Shown here piece after piece: positions 42,301-50,063 of a stretch of DNA of 64,000 nt. Within the stretch, counting starts at the first letter, position 1. Every line of letters begins with the position of its first letter. Under the pieces are notes generated by a model. The model was given only the letters and a program-made list of their open reading frames with translations, did no database searches and was not told where the DNA came from. Both the position numbers and the translations under genes were made by a program. This DNA comes from Mesonia hippocampi (GTDB taxonomy: Bacteria > Bacteroidota > Bacteroidia > Flavobacteriales > Flavobacteriaceae): assembly GCF_014197445.1 (NCBI RefSeq), contig NZ_JACIFO010000006.1, forward strand, positions 62,001 to 126,000, in the 5' to 3' direction.

Positions 42301-43695
42301 AATAAAAACAATAAGGATGATAAGTTGCCCAAAGATGGCAGAGTTCATCATTTTTGAAGCTCCAGAAAGTGTTATTTTATCTTTTAAGTTTTTGTATTCT
42401 TGAGATTTTAAAGCTTTAAAATCCTTGTGTTTAAGCATCATTTTAAATGCTACAAATTCTACAATAATAACAGCGCCATCTATAATAATACCAAAATCTA
42501 AAGCACCCATACTCATTAGGTTGGCATCGATATCGAAGATGTACATTAAGCTAATGGCAATTAAAAAACTTAGGGGAATTACAGAGGAGATAATAAGTCC
42601 GGAGCGTAAATCGCCAATTAAGAGTATGACAATAAAAGCTACTACTAGGAGTCCTAAAATTAAGTTTTCAGCAATGGTAAAGGTGGTTTTTCCAATCAGT
42701 TCGCTTCTGTCTAAAAAACCATTGATGTGTACTCCTTCGGGTAAGCTTTGTTCTATGGTGTTTAATCGTTCCTTAACAGCTTGGATAGTGCTGTTAGCAT
42801 CGGCACCTTTAAGCATCATTACTTGCCCTAGAATTTTTTCTCCTTCGCCGTTTCCTGTTATGGCGCCAAATCTTCTTGCGTGCCCATATTTTACGGTGGC
42901 TACATCGTTAATAAAAATGGGATTTCCATCTCTGTTTTCTACACTTATTTTTTTTATATCCTCTAGGCTTTTTACAAGTCCTTCTCCTCTAATAAAATAA
43001 GCTTGGTCGTTGCGTTCTATATAGCTACCTCCGGTGATAGAGTTGTTTTTTTCCAGTGCAGAAAAAACTTTATCGATACTTAAGTTTAATGCTTGGAGTT
43101 TTTCTGTATTAATAGCTACTTCGTATTCTTTTAAGAAGCCTCCCCAGGTGTTTATTTCTACAACATTAGGAATTCCTGATAACTGACGTTTTACAACCCA
43201 GTCTTGGATGCTTCGTAAATCCATCACAGAGTAATTGTCTTTATAAGCCTCGTCTACCTCTAGTGTATATTGGTATATTTCACCAAGACCAGTGGTAATA
43301 GGTCCCATTTCTGGAGTTCCGAAGGCGGCAGGTATTTTTTCTTTCGCGGCATCAATTTTTTCAGAAATTAATTGCCTAGGAATGTAAGTGCCTAAATCAT
43401 CTTCAAAAACAATGGTAACTACCGAGAGTCCAAATTTACTAACCGAGCGGATTTCTTTTACACCAGGCAGGTTAGACATTTCGAGCTCTACAGGATATGT
43501 AATAAATTGCTCTACCTCTGCGGTAGATAAATTTCGTGAAGTGGTAATTACTTGCACTTGATTATTGGTAATGTCTGGAACAGCACCAACGGAAATTTTT
43601 GTAAGGGAGAAAATTCCGAAACCTACAATAAAGGTGGTTAATAATAGAATGAAGTATTTAGACTTTAAACTAAAATCAATAATTTTAGATAACAT
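39370..43695 (-). CDS. CzcA-family heavy-metal RND pump fused to a TolC-like outer-membrane domain
   Basis: A 1441-residue fusion. Residues 1 to about 1035 form a complete HME-RND pump: twelve membrane helices, two large periplasmic loops, and the TM4 motif DFGIIIDGAVIIVEF (about 397-411), of the divalent (Zn/Co/Cd/Ni) CzcA type and not the Cu/Ag CusA type; the usual final N of VEN is F here. Then comes a hydrophobic stretch ending LLSFSGFSQ (to about 1064) that looks like a signal peptide with a signal peptidase I site. A TolC-type outer-membrane efflux domain of about 380 residues rich in long helices follows. Such fusions occur in Bacteroidota. Expected to be cut into pump and channel. First pump gene after a His-rich small protein gene. 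Confidence 0.93.
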   Translation of the reverse strand: MLSKIIDFSLKSKYFILLLTTFIVGFGIFSLTKISVGAVPDITNNQVQVITTSRNLSTAEVEQFITYPVELEMSNLPGVKEIRSVSKFGLSVVTIVFEDDLGTYIPRQLISEKIDAAKEKIPAAFGTPEMGPITTGLGEIYQYTLEVDEAYKDNYSVMDLRSIQDWVVKRQLSGIPNVVEINTWGGFLKEYEVAINTEKLQALNLSIDKVFSALEKNNSITGGSYIERNDQAYFIRGEGLVKSLEDIKKISVENRDGNPIFINDVATVKYGHARRFGAITGNGEGEKILGQVMMLKGADANSTIQAVKERLNTIEQSLPEGVHINGFLDRSELIGKTTFTIAENLILGLLVVAFIVILLIGDLRSGLIISSVIPLSFLIAISLMYIFDIDANLMSMGALDFGIIIDGAVIIVEFVAFKMMLKHKDFKALKSQEYKNLKDKITLSGASKMMNSAIFGQLIILIVFIPIMTLSGTEGKMFRPMAITFSFALLGAMFLCFTWIPVACSLFLKPKIQKTTTISYRFMHFAKKTYLPILKWSLAKPKIIIGAAIFLIILGGFTFSRMGSEFVPTLDEGDFVIQPVLKTGKSLNSTIERTTMIEKILLERFPEVIQVVSRIGAAEVPTDPMSMQDSDVIIRLKPKSEWVSADTKDELADKMKEALSVIPGMEIQFTQPIEMRFNELVSGVQTDIAIKIFGEDLNILAAKANEVQHLISNIEGAADISVEKTVGLPEMTVNYKRDKIARYGLNIEDINNIVAAGFAGKQVGVVFEGERRFDIVVRLDDKNRQDISDVENLMIDTPESGKIPLSEVAEIKLQKGPAKISRDETKRRIVIGVNVRNRDLKSVVTDIQNTLTTSLTLPTGYSVTYGGEFENLESASKRLKIVVPIILVLIYLLLLFALKKHRDALLIFTAIPFASVGGILFLWLRDMPFSISAGVGFIALFGIAVLNGIILAEYFKSLKQNKPKLTKADIITATQERLRAVLLTASSTALGFLPMAISTGAGAEVQKPLATVVIGGLATSTLLTLIVLPVLYMIVENRIKKPNLPKTAISIVVLSLLSFSGFSQEKEIEKLEAQMLKNNNNLKAQQLNTQALKTEEGNAYQFDKTSFSYSHDNLETDPMYGESIYTYSLAQDFKFPTVYGSQKRLLKTKTAYAETQTELNIILQKKALRLAYQNYLTNTTELKIYRQLDSIYSDFTYMAKRKFEEGESNYLEKITAEAKQQQLEVKLNELKENRNNALLALQQIIQPDGELLLKNDSLAPLSLNLDLIASNPSLTLEELNVKLSEQEVSLAKNELLPDISLSYSLKTNSYISNNYDAYQIGVKIPLLFFGNRAKIKALKYRASAAALIKEQKQLDFDTKKQQLLNNYQTQKNSLDNFKSHQLIIADEIIKNATSSYKNGEIDFFRYVQSIENAQEIKLAYLKLLSAYNYSTIQLNYFTLNY

Positions 43696-43739
43696 GATTG
43701 TGCTTATTTAATTAAAAATCAGTGAGTTTTGATTGTTAA

Positions 43740-44132
43740 TTAGATAAACTGAGGGGGGTCGAGTAAGTTGAGTAAGTTTAAAGAGTCAAAGTTTTTAACA
43801 TAAGCAGCATTGAGTTCTGGCTTATAGTTTTTGATAACCATTTCTAATGCTAGCGTATAGTCAGGAATAAACAAATTGTAATTATGTGTATGAAATTTAC
43901 ACTCTTTAAAAGGAAGTTTTTCATGATCTGAATGCTCATGGTGCTTTTTATGGACTTCTTTTTGTTTGCCAAAATGTTTGTCGATAAATGTATAAACATC
44001 GTCGTTAAACTCAGCTTTATGGAGGTTGTAATGTTTTACAGCGGCACTTATGTTATAAATACTTGTGCTCGAATGCATTAAAGATTGCATTAAAGAAGAG
44101 AAGCATAATATATAAAGTATAAGTACTTTCAT
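43740..44132 (-). CDS. Small secreted histidine-rich protein preceding the RND operon
   Basis: A 130-residue protein with an N-terminal hydrophobic segment (1-18, probable signal peptide). Its histidine-rich stretch KKHHEHSDHEK (about 62-72) is followed by CKFHTH (Cys about 77). I do not recognise the family. Positioned 44 bases upstream of the RND pump gene on the same strand, so probably the first gene of the operon; a periplasmic metal chaperone or sensor is a reasonable inference. A minus-strand TAACTTTG (44164-44171) could be its -7 element. Confidence 0.6.
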   Translation of the reverse strand: MKVLILYILCFSSLMQSLMHSSTSIYNISAAVKHYNLHKAEFNDDVYTFIDKHFGKQKEVHKKHHEHSDHEKLPFKECKFHTHNYNLFIPDYTLALEMVIKNYKPELNAAYVKNFDSLNLLNLLDPPQFI

Positions 44133-44290
44133 TTCAGCTAAAGTGCCTGGTAAATAGGCTATACAAAGTTATTATATTTTTTCGGGAATTGATTATTAAT
44201 TAACTGTTAATGTTCTTGATTTGGGTTACCTCCCAAAAGTTGTAATATAGAATAATTTGAATCGTCTTTTTGTATAAGAAGTTTATAAAA

Positions 44291-44322
44291 ACAAAAAACC
44301 CCGACTAAAAGTCGAGGTTTTG
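44291..44322 (-). terminator. Terminator after tRNA-Phe
   Basis: On the plus strand AACCCCGACT (44297-44306) and AGTCGAGGTT (44310-44319) pair with one G-T in RNA; read on the minus strand the stem is followed by a T-run (complement of 44291-44297). It starts within 4 bases of the tRNA 3' end. Confidence 0.8.
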
Positions 44323-44398
44323 TGGTGGTGCCTCCAGGAATCGAACCAGGGACACAAGGATTTTCAGTCCTTTGCTCTACCAACTGAGCTAAGGCACC
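44323..44398 (-). tRNA. tRNA-Phe (anticodon GAA)
   Basis: A 76-nt cloverleaf on the minus strand with encoded CCA. The acceptor stem GGTGCCT pairs with AGGCACC and the discriminator is A. The D-arm starts GCTCAGTTGGTAGAGC. The anticodon loop CTGAAAA in stem AAGGA/TCCTT gives anticodon GAA (plus positions 44363-44365), and the T-arm is CCTGG-TTCGATT-CCAGG. It is a single tRNA with its own promoter and terminator. Confidence 0.98.
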
Positions 44399-44418
44399 AG
44401 TCGCTTAGTAAGCGGTTG

Positions 44419-44449
44419 CAAATATAAAAGCTTTTTGTATAACACACAA
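44419..44449 (-). promoter_or_regulatory. tRNA-Phe promoter
   Basis: On the minus strand TTG (44449-44447), a 20-base spacer and TATATTTG (44426-44419), then CAACCGC. A full match to the Bacteroidota consensus, with the -7 element ending about 20 bases before the tRNA 5' end. Confidence 0.75.
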
Positions 44450-44475
44450 ATAAAATTAAATAAAAATACAATTTG

Positions 44476-44483
44476 TACCTTTG
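44476..44483 (+). promoter_or_regulatory. -7 element of the coaX operon
   Basis: TACCTTTG is a full TAnnTTTG match 15 bases before the coaX ATG at 44499. No TTG at the right distance. The 44133-44498 gap otherwise holds the tRNA with its signals. Confidence 0.45.
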
Positions 44484-44498
44484 TGTTTTATATAAATA

Positions 44499-45239
44499 AT
44501 GATGAATTTAATTTTAGATATAGGAAACACATACTGTAAACTTGCTGTTTTTAAGCAAGGTAAGCTTGTTGATCAAGAGCGTTTTCTAGCAGAAGAATTA
44601 CTTACGCAGTTGATAAATTTTTTAAAGAAAAATACTGGAATTACGCACGGAATTGTTTCTAGCGTGGCAAAAATACCGCTAGAAAGTATAGAGTTTTTAG
44701 AAAAGAGTTTAAGATTAATTCAGTTAACAAACAAAATACCTGTTCCTTTCAATAATAAATACAAAACGCCATTAAGTTTGGGGATAGATCGCATCGCTCT
44801 TATGGCAAAGGCTGCAAGCTACCCTGCACAGGGCGCTAAGCTAGTAATAGATGCAGGAACTTGTATTACGTTCGATTTTTTAACAGAAAAAAACACTTAT
44901 TTAGGAGGAGCAATCTCTCCAGGACTCCAAATGCGTTATAAGGCAATGCATACGTTTACAGAAAAACTTCCGTTGTTAAAAACAGAAGATGTTAAGTTGC
45001 CCGTTTTGCTTATAGGAAATACAACAGTAGCTTGTATGGATAGCGGAGTGATTTGCGGAGCCTCGTTAGAAATAGATGCTTATATAAATAGAATAAAGGA
45101 AAAATATAAAGATTTAACAGTTATTTTAACCGGAGGAGATAGTCTATTGTTGTCTAAGAACTTAAAAAATAGCATATTTGTCCACCCTAATTTTCTGTTA
45201 GAAGGATTAGATACCATTTTAGAATTTAATAAAGATTGA
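44499..45239 (+). CDS. coaX: Type III pantothenate kinase
   Basis: Phosphorylates pantothenate, the first step of CoA synthesis. The 246-residue ASKHA-fold protein shows LILDIGNTYCKLAVF at the N-terminus (catalytic Asp in DIGNT), LGIDRIALMAKA, VIDAGTCITFDF, GGAISPGLQMRYKAM and a C-terminal LTGGDS. It is insensitive to CoA feedback in characterised homologues. A second ATG at 44502 is equally usable. It is the first gene of a seven-gene plus-strand run; its TGA overlaps the next ATG (TGATG). Confidence 0.95.
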   Translation: MMNLILDIGNTYCKLAVFKQGKLVDQERFLAEELLTQLINFLKKNTGITHGIVSSVAKIPLESIEFLEKSLRLIQLTNKIPVPFNNKYKTPLSLGIDRIALMAKAASYPAQGAKLVIDAGTCITFDFLTEKNTYLGGAISPGLQMRYKAMHTFTEKLPLLKTEDVKLPVLLIGNTTVACMDSGVICGASLEIDAYINRIKEKYKDLTVILTGGDSLLLSKNLKNSIFVHPNFLLEGLDTILEFNKD

Positions 45240-46477
45240 TGATTAGAAAACTTTTATTACTTATCGTGCTGCTGTGTGTTGGGGGGATGAATGCACAGGA
45301 AACAACCTTATCGCCATACTCTTTTTACGGAATAGGAACCCCTAAATTTAAAGGAACGGCAGAGAACAGAATGATGGGAGGCCTAGGAATATTGGCCGAT
45401 AGTATACACCTAAACTTGCAAAACCCAGCGGCGTTTGCAGGGCTGAAACTTACTACTTTTACTGTTGGAGGAGCACATCATACAGGAACATTTAAAGATA
45501 ATAATGCAAGTGAGAGTCTCGGTACAACCACAATAGATTATATTGCTTTAGGGATACCAGCAGGGAAATTAAACTTTGGGTTTGGTCTAATACCATACAC
45601 TTCTGTAGGTTACGAAATTAAAAAACATACAGATACCGAAAATAGTGAATTTGAAGGAAGAGGGGGAGTAAATAAAATATTTTTATCGGCAGGATATCAA
45701 CTTACAAAACATTTAAGTTTAGGAGTAGAAGGAGGCTATTACTTTGGTAACATTCGCAATAATATGTACCTGTTTCCTTCTCAAGTCGAATACGGTACTA
45801 GGGAGAGAAACCGATCTGATTTAAGTGGTTTTAAATTTAATTTTGGTTTACGCTATCAACGGCAACTTGATGATAAGCTGCAACTAACAACAGCACTTAC
45901 ATATGCACCCGAAACAAAAATAAATTCCGAAAATGCTCGTGTGCTTGCTACGGTTAGCCGAAACTCTGGTCGAGAAGTTGTTTTTCAACAGATGGATATA
46001 GATGTACAGGACACTAAATTAACCATGCCTTCAGAGATGAGCGTAGGAGCAGGAATAGGGCAGGCTCGAAAATGGTTTGCGGGCTTTGAGTATAAATACA
46101 GAGGAGAGGCAAGTTTTAGTAACCGCTCTTTCGAGATGGATAATATCACCTATACTCAGGCTAATAAATATACACTTGGAGGATATTTTATTCCAAACTA
46201 TAAAGACATTACAAGCTATTTTAATAGAGTAGTGTACCGTGCAGGATTTAGGTATGAGGAGAACGGAATGCGTATCAATAATCAAGACATTAACGAGTTT
46301 GGCATGTCTTTTGGATTAGGTCTACCTGCAGGTAAGCTGTTTACCAATGTTAATATAGGTGCAGAATACGGTGTAAGAGGGACAACTAAAGCTAACTTAG
46401 TAAAGGAAAACTTCTTTAGTGTATTTATAAGTTTATCATTAAGCGATAAGTGGTTCCAAAAAAGAAAATTTAATTAA
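45239..46477 (+). CDS. Outer-membrane beta-barrel protein, FadL-like in appearance
   Basis: A 412-residue protein with a signal peptide (about 1-19, ending MNAQ). It has an N-terminal segment TLSPYSFYGIGTPKFKGTAENRMMGGLGILADSIHLNLQNPAAFAGL resembling the FadL/TodX-family hatch (small residues, NPA motif), followed by alternating beta-strands. It may transport a hydrophobic molecule, or belong to a Bacteroidota-specific OM protein family with structural use; I cannot name it. It starts at an ATG overlapping the coaX stop, so coupling is likely. Confidence 0.7.
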   Translation: MIRKLLLLIVLLCVGGMNAQETTLSPYSFYGIGTPKFKGTAENRMMGGLGILADSIHLNLQNPAAFAGLKLTTFTVGGAHHTGTFKDNNASESLGTTTIDYIALGIPAGKLNFGFGLIPYTSVGYEIKKHTDTENSEFEGRGGVNKIFLSAGYQLTKHLSLGVEGGYYFGNIRNNMYLFPSQVEYGTRERNRSDLSGFKFNFGLRYQRQLDDKLQLTTALTYAPETKINSENARVLATVSRNSGREVVFQQMDIDVQDTKLTMPSEMSVGAGIGQARKWFAGFEYKYRGEASFSNRSFEMDNITYTQANKYTLGGYFIPNYKDITSYFNRVVYRAGFRYEENGMRINNQDINEFGMSFGLGLPAGKLFTNVNIGAEYGVRGTTKANLVKENFFSVFISLSLSDKWFQKRKFN

Positions 46478-46494
46478 TTTATATAAGATCAACT

Positions 46495-47871
46495 ATGAAA
46501 GCGAAAGCAATAATAGCCTTAGCGGGAATTTTATTTAGTTCAGCAACAATTAGTTTAAGTGCGCAAGAAGTAGATTGTCGTACCACCTTATCGCTATTTG
46601 TACAAAGTGCTAAAATTAAAGATTACAAAGCAGCAGAGCCGTATTACAAAACCCTTATACAAGGATGTAAAGATTATAGCTTAGCTACATATCAGTACGG
46701 AGAGCGTATGTATAAAAGTTTATTGAAGGATGCAGATGCCTCAACTAAAAAAAACTATGCAGCAGCTTTAATAGCCAATTATGAAGATAGGCTTGCTAAC
46801 TTTCCTGAAAAAACCAAAAAAGGCGAGGTTTATGCAGATATCGCTCAAGCAATGTACGATAATCAAATAGGAACAAAAGAGGAGCAATATGCTGCTTTTG
46901 ATAAAGCTTGGAATTTAGATCAAGCCTCTTTTAACAGTCCTAAAGCATTATATACATACTTTAACCTTGTGGTAGATTTACAAGATGCAGGAAAAAAAGA
47001 GCTTAAAGATGTTTTTGAGAAATACGATGAGTTGATCAAAAAAATTGAAACTCAGGAAGTAATGAGAGCAGAACAAGCCGCTCCGCTTATCAAAAAACAA
47101 GAAGAAGGAGTTGCCTTAGACACGAAAGAAACACGTACCCTTAAAAACTCTGAAATTTACTTAACTAACTTTAGTAAAATTAAAGCAGGAATTAACGGTT
47201 TATTAGGACAACGTGCCGATTGTGAAAACTTAGTCCCGCTTTATAATAAAGAGTTTGAAGCTAAACAGAACGATGTTGATTGGTTAAAGAGAGCAGCAAG
47301 AAGACTCTCTGCAAAAGAATGTGAAGATCCAATATTCTTTAAACTGGTAGAAGCGCTTCACCGCGCAGAGCCATCTGCAAAAACAGCATATTATCTAGGG
47401 CAGTTGGCAGATAGAGATGGGAACTCATCTAAAGCATTGGCATATTATAACGAGTCTGCAGAGTTACAAACAGATCCGTTAGAGAAAGCAGCAGTATACA
47501 TGAAAATTGCAAATAATTACCGAAAAAAGAACAGCTATTCAAACGCAAGATCTTATTACCGTAAAGCATTAAGTTTTCACCCTTCATTAGGAGTAGCGTA
47601 CTTGCATATCGGAAATATGTATGCAAACAGTGCTAATAATTGCGGAGAAACAGTGTTTAATAAAAGAGCAGTATATTGGTTAGCGGCAGAGTATGCAGAT
47701 AGAGCAGGACGTGTAGACCCATCTATAAAATCTACAGCAGTTAAAACAGCGGCAAGTTACCGTCAGCGAGCTCCTCAAAAATCAGATATATTTACAGGAG
47801 GTGTAAAACCAGGATCTTCTATAAAAATTGGTTGTTGGATAGGAGAGAGCGTACGCGTTCCTAACTTGTAA
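46495..47871 (+). CDS. Exported TPR-repeat protein
   Basis: A 458-residue protein with a signal peptide (about 1-24, ending SLSAQ). It is mostly helical, with tetratricopeptide-like units visible in the C-terminal half (SAKTAYYLGQLADRDGNSSKALAYYNESAEL, AAVYMKIANNYRKKNSYSNARSYYRKAL, GVAYLHIGNMYANSANNCG). Three to four repeats make a scaffold for protein binding in the periplasm. It lies 17 bases after the OM protein and 1 base before lptC, which suggests a role in envelope assembly. No catalytic motif is seen. Confidence 0.8.
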   Translation: MKAKAIIALAGILFSSATISLSAQEVDCRTTLSLFVQSAKIKDYKAAEPYYKTLIQGCKDYSLATYQYGERMYKSLLKDADASTKKNYAAALIANYEDRLANFPEKTKKGEVYADIAQAMYDNQIGTKEEQYAAFDKAWNLDQASFNSPKALYTYFNLVVDLQDAGKKELKDVFEKYDELIKKIETQEVMRAEQAAPLIKKQEEGVALDTKETRTLKNSEIYLTNFSKIKAGINGLLGQRADCENLVPLYNKEFEAKQNDVDWLKRAARRLSAKECEDPIFFKLVEALHRAEPSAKTAYYLGQLADRDGNSSKALAYYNESAELQTDPLEKAAVYMKIANNYRKKNSYSNARSYYRKALSFHPSLGVAYLHIGNMYANSANNCGETVFNKRAVYWLAAEYADRAGRVDPSIKSTAVKTAASYRQRAPQKSDIFTGGVKPGSSIKIGCWIGESVRVPNL

Positions 47872-47872
47872 A

Positions 47873-48457
47873 ATGAAAAATGTAAATAGATATATACAAA
47901 GCATAACCGTAGCTTGTCTTGCGGTTATGCTTTTTTCATGCGAAGACCGTTTGCATAAAGTACGTGATTTAGAAGCTAAGATTCGAGCCCCGCAAACAGA
48001 AGGTGAAGGGGTAAATCTGTTTTATACAGATAGCGGAAAAGTACAAGCTAATTTACGTGCCAAAAAGCTTTTAGATTATACAAACTTAACTTACGCATAT
48101 AGAGAATTTCCAGAAGGCCTTACCCTGTATTTTTTCGATGAAAAACAGCAAAAAAATACAGTTGTAGCCGATTATGGAATAGAATACTCAAAAGCACAAT
48201 TGGTAGATTTGCGCGGAAACGTAAAAGTAGTAACTAGCGATAGTACCATCCTTACAGGTAAACAACTGTATTGGGATCAACAAAATCAATGGGTTTTTAC
48301 AGATCAAGCGTATACGGTGAAACTTAAAAACGGAACAGTAAATAACGGGCAAGGATTCGATGCAAATAAAAATTTTGACAAGTTTATCTCTCGCTATAAC
48401 GTAGGGGTGCAAGTGGTTAAAGAATCTGATACTGTTGTAAAAAAGCCTAATAAATAA
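47873..48457 (+). CDS. lptC: LPS export periplasmic protein LptC
   Basis: A 194-residue protein that links the inner-membrane LptBFG transporter to LptA in lipopolysaccharide export. A hydrophobic N-terminus with a lipobox-like LFSCED (Cys about 23) anchors it, which is usual in Bacteroidota but not in E. coli, where a helix is used. The beta-jellyroll shows VNLFYTDSGKVQANLRAKKLLDY, EFPEGLTLYFFD, VVADYGIEYSKAQLVDLRGNVKVVTSDSTILTGKQLYWDQ, the repeated strand pattern of OstA-like folds. It is one base after the TPR gene and probably in the same operon as the next genes. Confidence 0.88.
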   Translation: MKNVNRYIQSITVACLAVMLFSCEDRLHKVRDLEAKIRAPQTEGEGVNLFYTDSGKVQANLRAKKLLDYTNLTYAYREFPEGLTLYFFDEKQQKNTVVADYGIEYSKAQLVDLRGNVKVVTSDSTILTGKQLYWDQQNQWVFTDQAYTVKLKNGTVNNGQGFDANKNFDKFISRYNVGVQVVKESDTVVKKPNK

Positions 48458-48483
48458 TTTGTATATTGCTTAAAAATAAGAAA

Positions 48484-48678
48484 ATGGTGAAATTTTATAA
48501 ATTTTTTGAATACGCGTATTTAGTAATAGCATTGCTCTTTGCTTTTGAGGCTTATAGGATTTGGAATGAAGAGCCTAATCAAGCATACTTGTTTTTAGGA
48601 TTTGTAGCAGTGGCTATATTTATGTTTTTCTTTAAAAGAAGATTTAGAAAAAAAGTAGAGGATAGTCAAAAACAATAA
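48484..48678 (+). CDS. Small two-helix membrane protein
   Basis: A 64-residue protein with two hydrophobic helices (about 7-24 and 33-52) and a basic C-terminal tail (KRRFRKKVEDSQKQ). I do not recognise a family. A TTG at 48466 gives a longer frame; the ATG at 48484 is preferred. It sits 26 bases after lptC and its stop overlaps the next ATG by one base (TAATG), so it is coupled to the CBS/DUF21 protein. The positive-inside rule puts both ends in the cytoplasm. Confidence 0.6.
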   Translation: MVKFYKFFEYAYLVIALLFAFEAYRIWNEEPNQAYLFLGFVAVAIFMFFFKRRFRKKVEDSQKQ

Positions 48679-49964
48679 TGAATCCCGATATAATTATAAT
48701 TATAATCTCCCTTCTGCTTTCTGCTTTTTTTTCAGGAATGGAGATAGCCTACGTTTCTTCCAATAAAGTTCAGGTAGAAATAGAAAAAAAGCAAGCAGGC
48801 TTTTTAAGTAGTGTATTAGAAAAACTTACCCGGAAACCCTCTAAGTTTATAGCCACCATGTTGGTAGGAAACAATGTGGCGTTGGTAATTTACGGTTTTT
48901 ATATGGGTGGGTTGCTAACCAATTGGTTGGCAAGCTTTCAGTCAGAAGTGGGTTTTTTAACCTATTTGTTTACAGAAGGGATTTTATTAACAAAAACCAT
49001 TATTTCTACTTTGGTAATTTTGATAACTGCAGAGTTTCTACCCAAAGTATTTTTTCAGATATATGCCAATACAATGCTCAAAATTTTGGCGTTACCTGCT
49101 TATATTTTTTACATTGTTTTTAGTCCTATTTCTTCTTTTGTGATAGGGATATCAGACTTTGTACTTAAACACTTCTTTAAAACAAAAGGAGATGAGGTTC
49201 AGCTTGCATTTTCTAAAGTAGAACTAGGTAACTATATATCTGAGCAAATGGGAGCCGTAGAAAAAGATGAAGAGATAGACTCGGAGGTGCAGTTGTTTAA
49301 AAACGCATTAGATTTTTCCGATGTAAAAGCAAGAGAGGTAATGATTCCTCGAACAGAAATTGTAGCGGTAGATAGTGGTGAGGCTATCGATAAATTAGCA
49401 GAATTATTTACAGAAACAGGCCTGTCTAAAATATTAGTATATAATGATTCTGTAGACGATATTATCGGCTATGTGCATTCCTTTCAGTTGTTTAAACGTC
49501 CCAAAAACATCACCTCTGTTATGCGTAGCGTGGTCTATGTTCCAGAAACAATGCTGATAAAAGATGTACTAAACGTTTTAACCAAACGCAGAAAAAGTAT
49601 AGCAGTTGTAGTAGATGAATACGGAGGAACAAGCGGTATTATGACTACAGAAGATATTGTAGAAGAGCTTTTTGGTGAAATAGAAGATGAACACGATTCG
49701 CCCGTACTTATAGAAGAACAATTAAATGAAAACCTCTATCGTTTTTCAGCACGAATGGAGGTAGATTATATTAACGAAACCTATAAACTGAATCTCCCGG
49801 AGGAAGAAAATTACGAAACTTTAGGAGGGCTTATAGTAAATCAAACAGAAGAAATCCCAGAGCAAGGAGGTACACTTTATATCCAAGATTATAAGTTAAC
49901 CGTTTTAGAAGTTTCTAACACAAAAATAGAATTAGTAGAAGTAGAGTGCATAGAGAATCAGTAA
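48678..49964 (+). CDS. CNNM/CorC-type membrane protein with CBS domains (hemolysin family)
   Basis: A 428-residue protein. It has an N-terminal DUF21 membrane domain with four hydrophobic segments (about 3-22, 58-80, 95-122, 133-155) and FFSGMEIAYVSSNKVQ at the start. A CBS pair follows (about 200-335), with VMIPRTEIVAVDSGE and VVDEYGGTSGIMTTEDIVEELFGEI. The C-terminal CorC_HlyC domain is ETLGGLIVNQTEEIPEQG. The family moves or regulates Mg2+ or Co2+ in other bacteria; a GldE-like gliding role exists in some flavobacteria but cannot be claimed here. It belongs to the coaX-to-ppiD run. Confidence 0.9.
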   Translation: MNPDIIIIIISLLLSAFFSGMEIAYVSSNKVQVEIEKKQAGFLSSVLEKLTRKPSKFIATMLVGNNVALVIYGFYMGGLLTNWLASFQSEVGFLTYLFTEGILLTKTIISTLVILITAEFLPKVFFQIYANTMLKILALPAYIFYIVFSPISSFVIGISDFVLKHFFKTKGDEVQLAFSKVELGNYISEQMGAVEKDEEIDSEVQLFKNALDFSDVKAREVMIPRTEIVAVDSGEAIDKLAELFTETGLSKILVYNDSVDDIIGYVHSFQLFKRPKNITSVMRSVVYVPETMLIKDVLNVLTKRRKSIAVVVDEYGGTSGIMTTEDIVEELFGEIEDEHDSPVLIEEQLNENLYRFSARMEVDYINETYKLNLPEEENYETLGGLIVNQTEEIPEQGGTLYIQDYKLTVLEVSNTKIELVEVECIENQ

Positions 49965-50063
49965 AAGCATATAAACTTCAATTTTTTAGGACTTTACTTT
50001 TTTATTATTTAACGAAATATCTTATTTTCGCCCACTATATTTAGATAAACACCAAAAATTACT

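Noticed and set aside
42425-43000. 191-residue open frame antisense to the RND pump gene
   Set aside because: The composition and repeated ISLIP-like pattern are those of the reversed membrane-helix coding sequence; no domain or start signal supports it.
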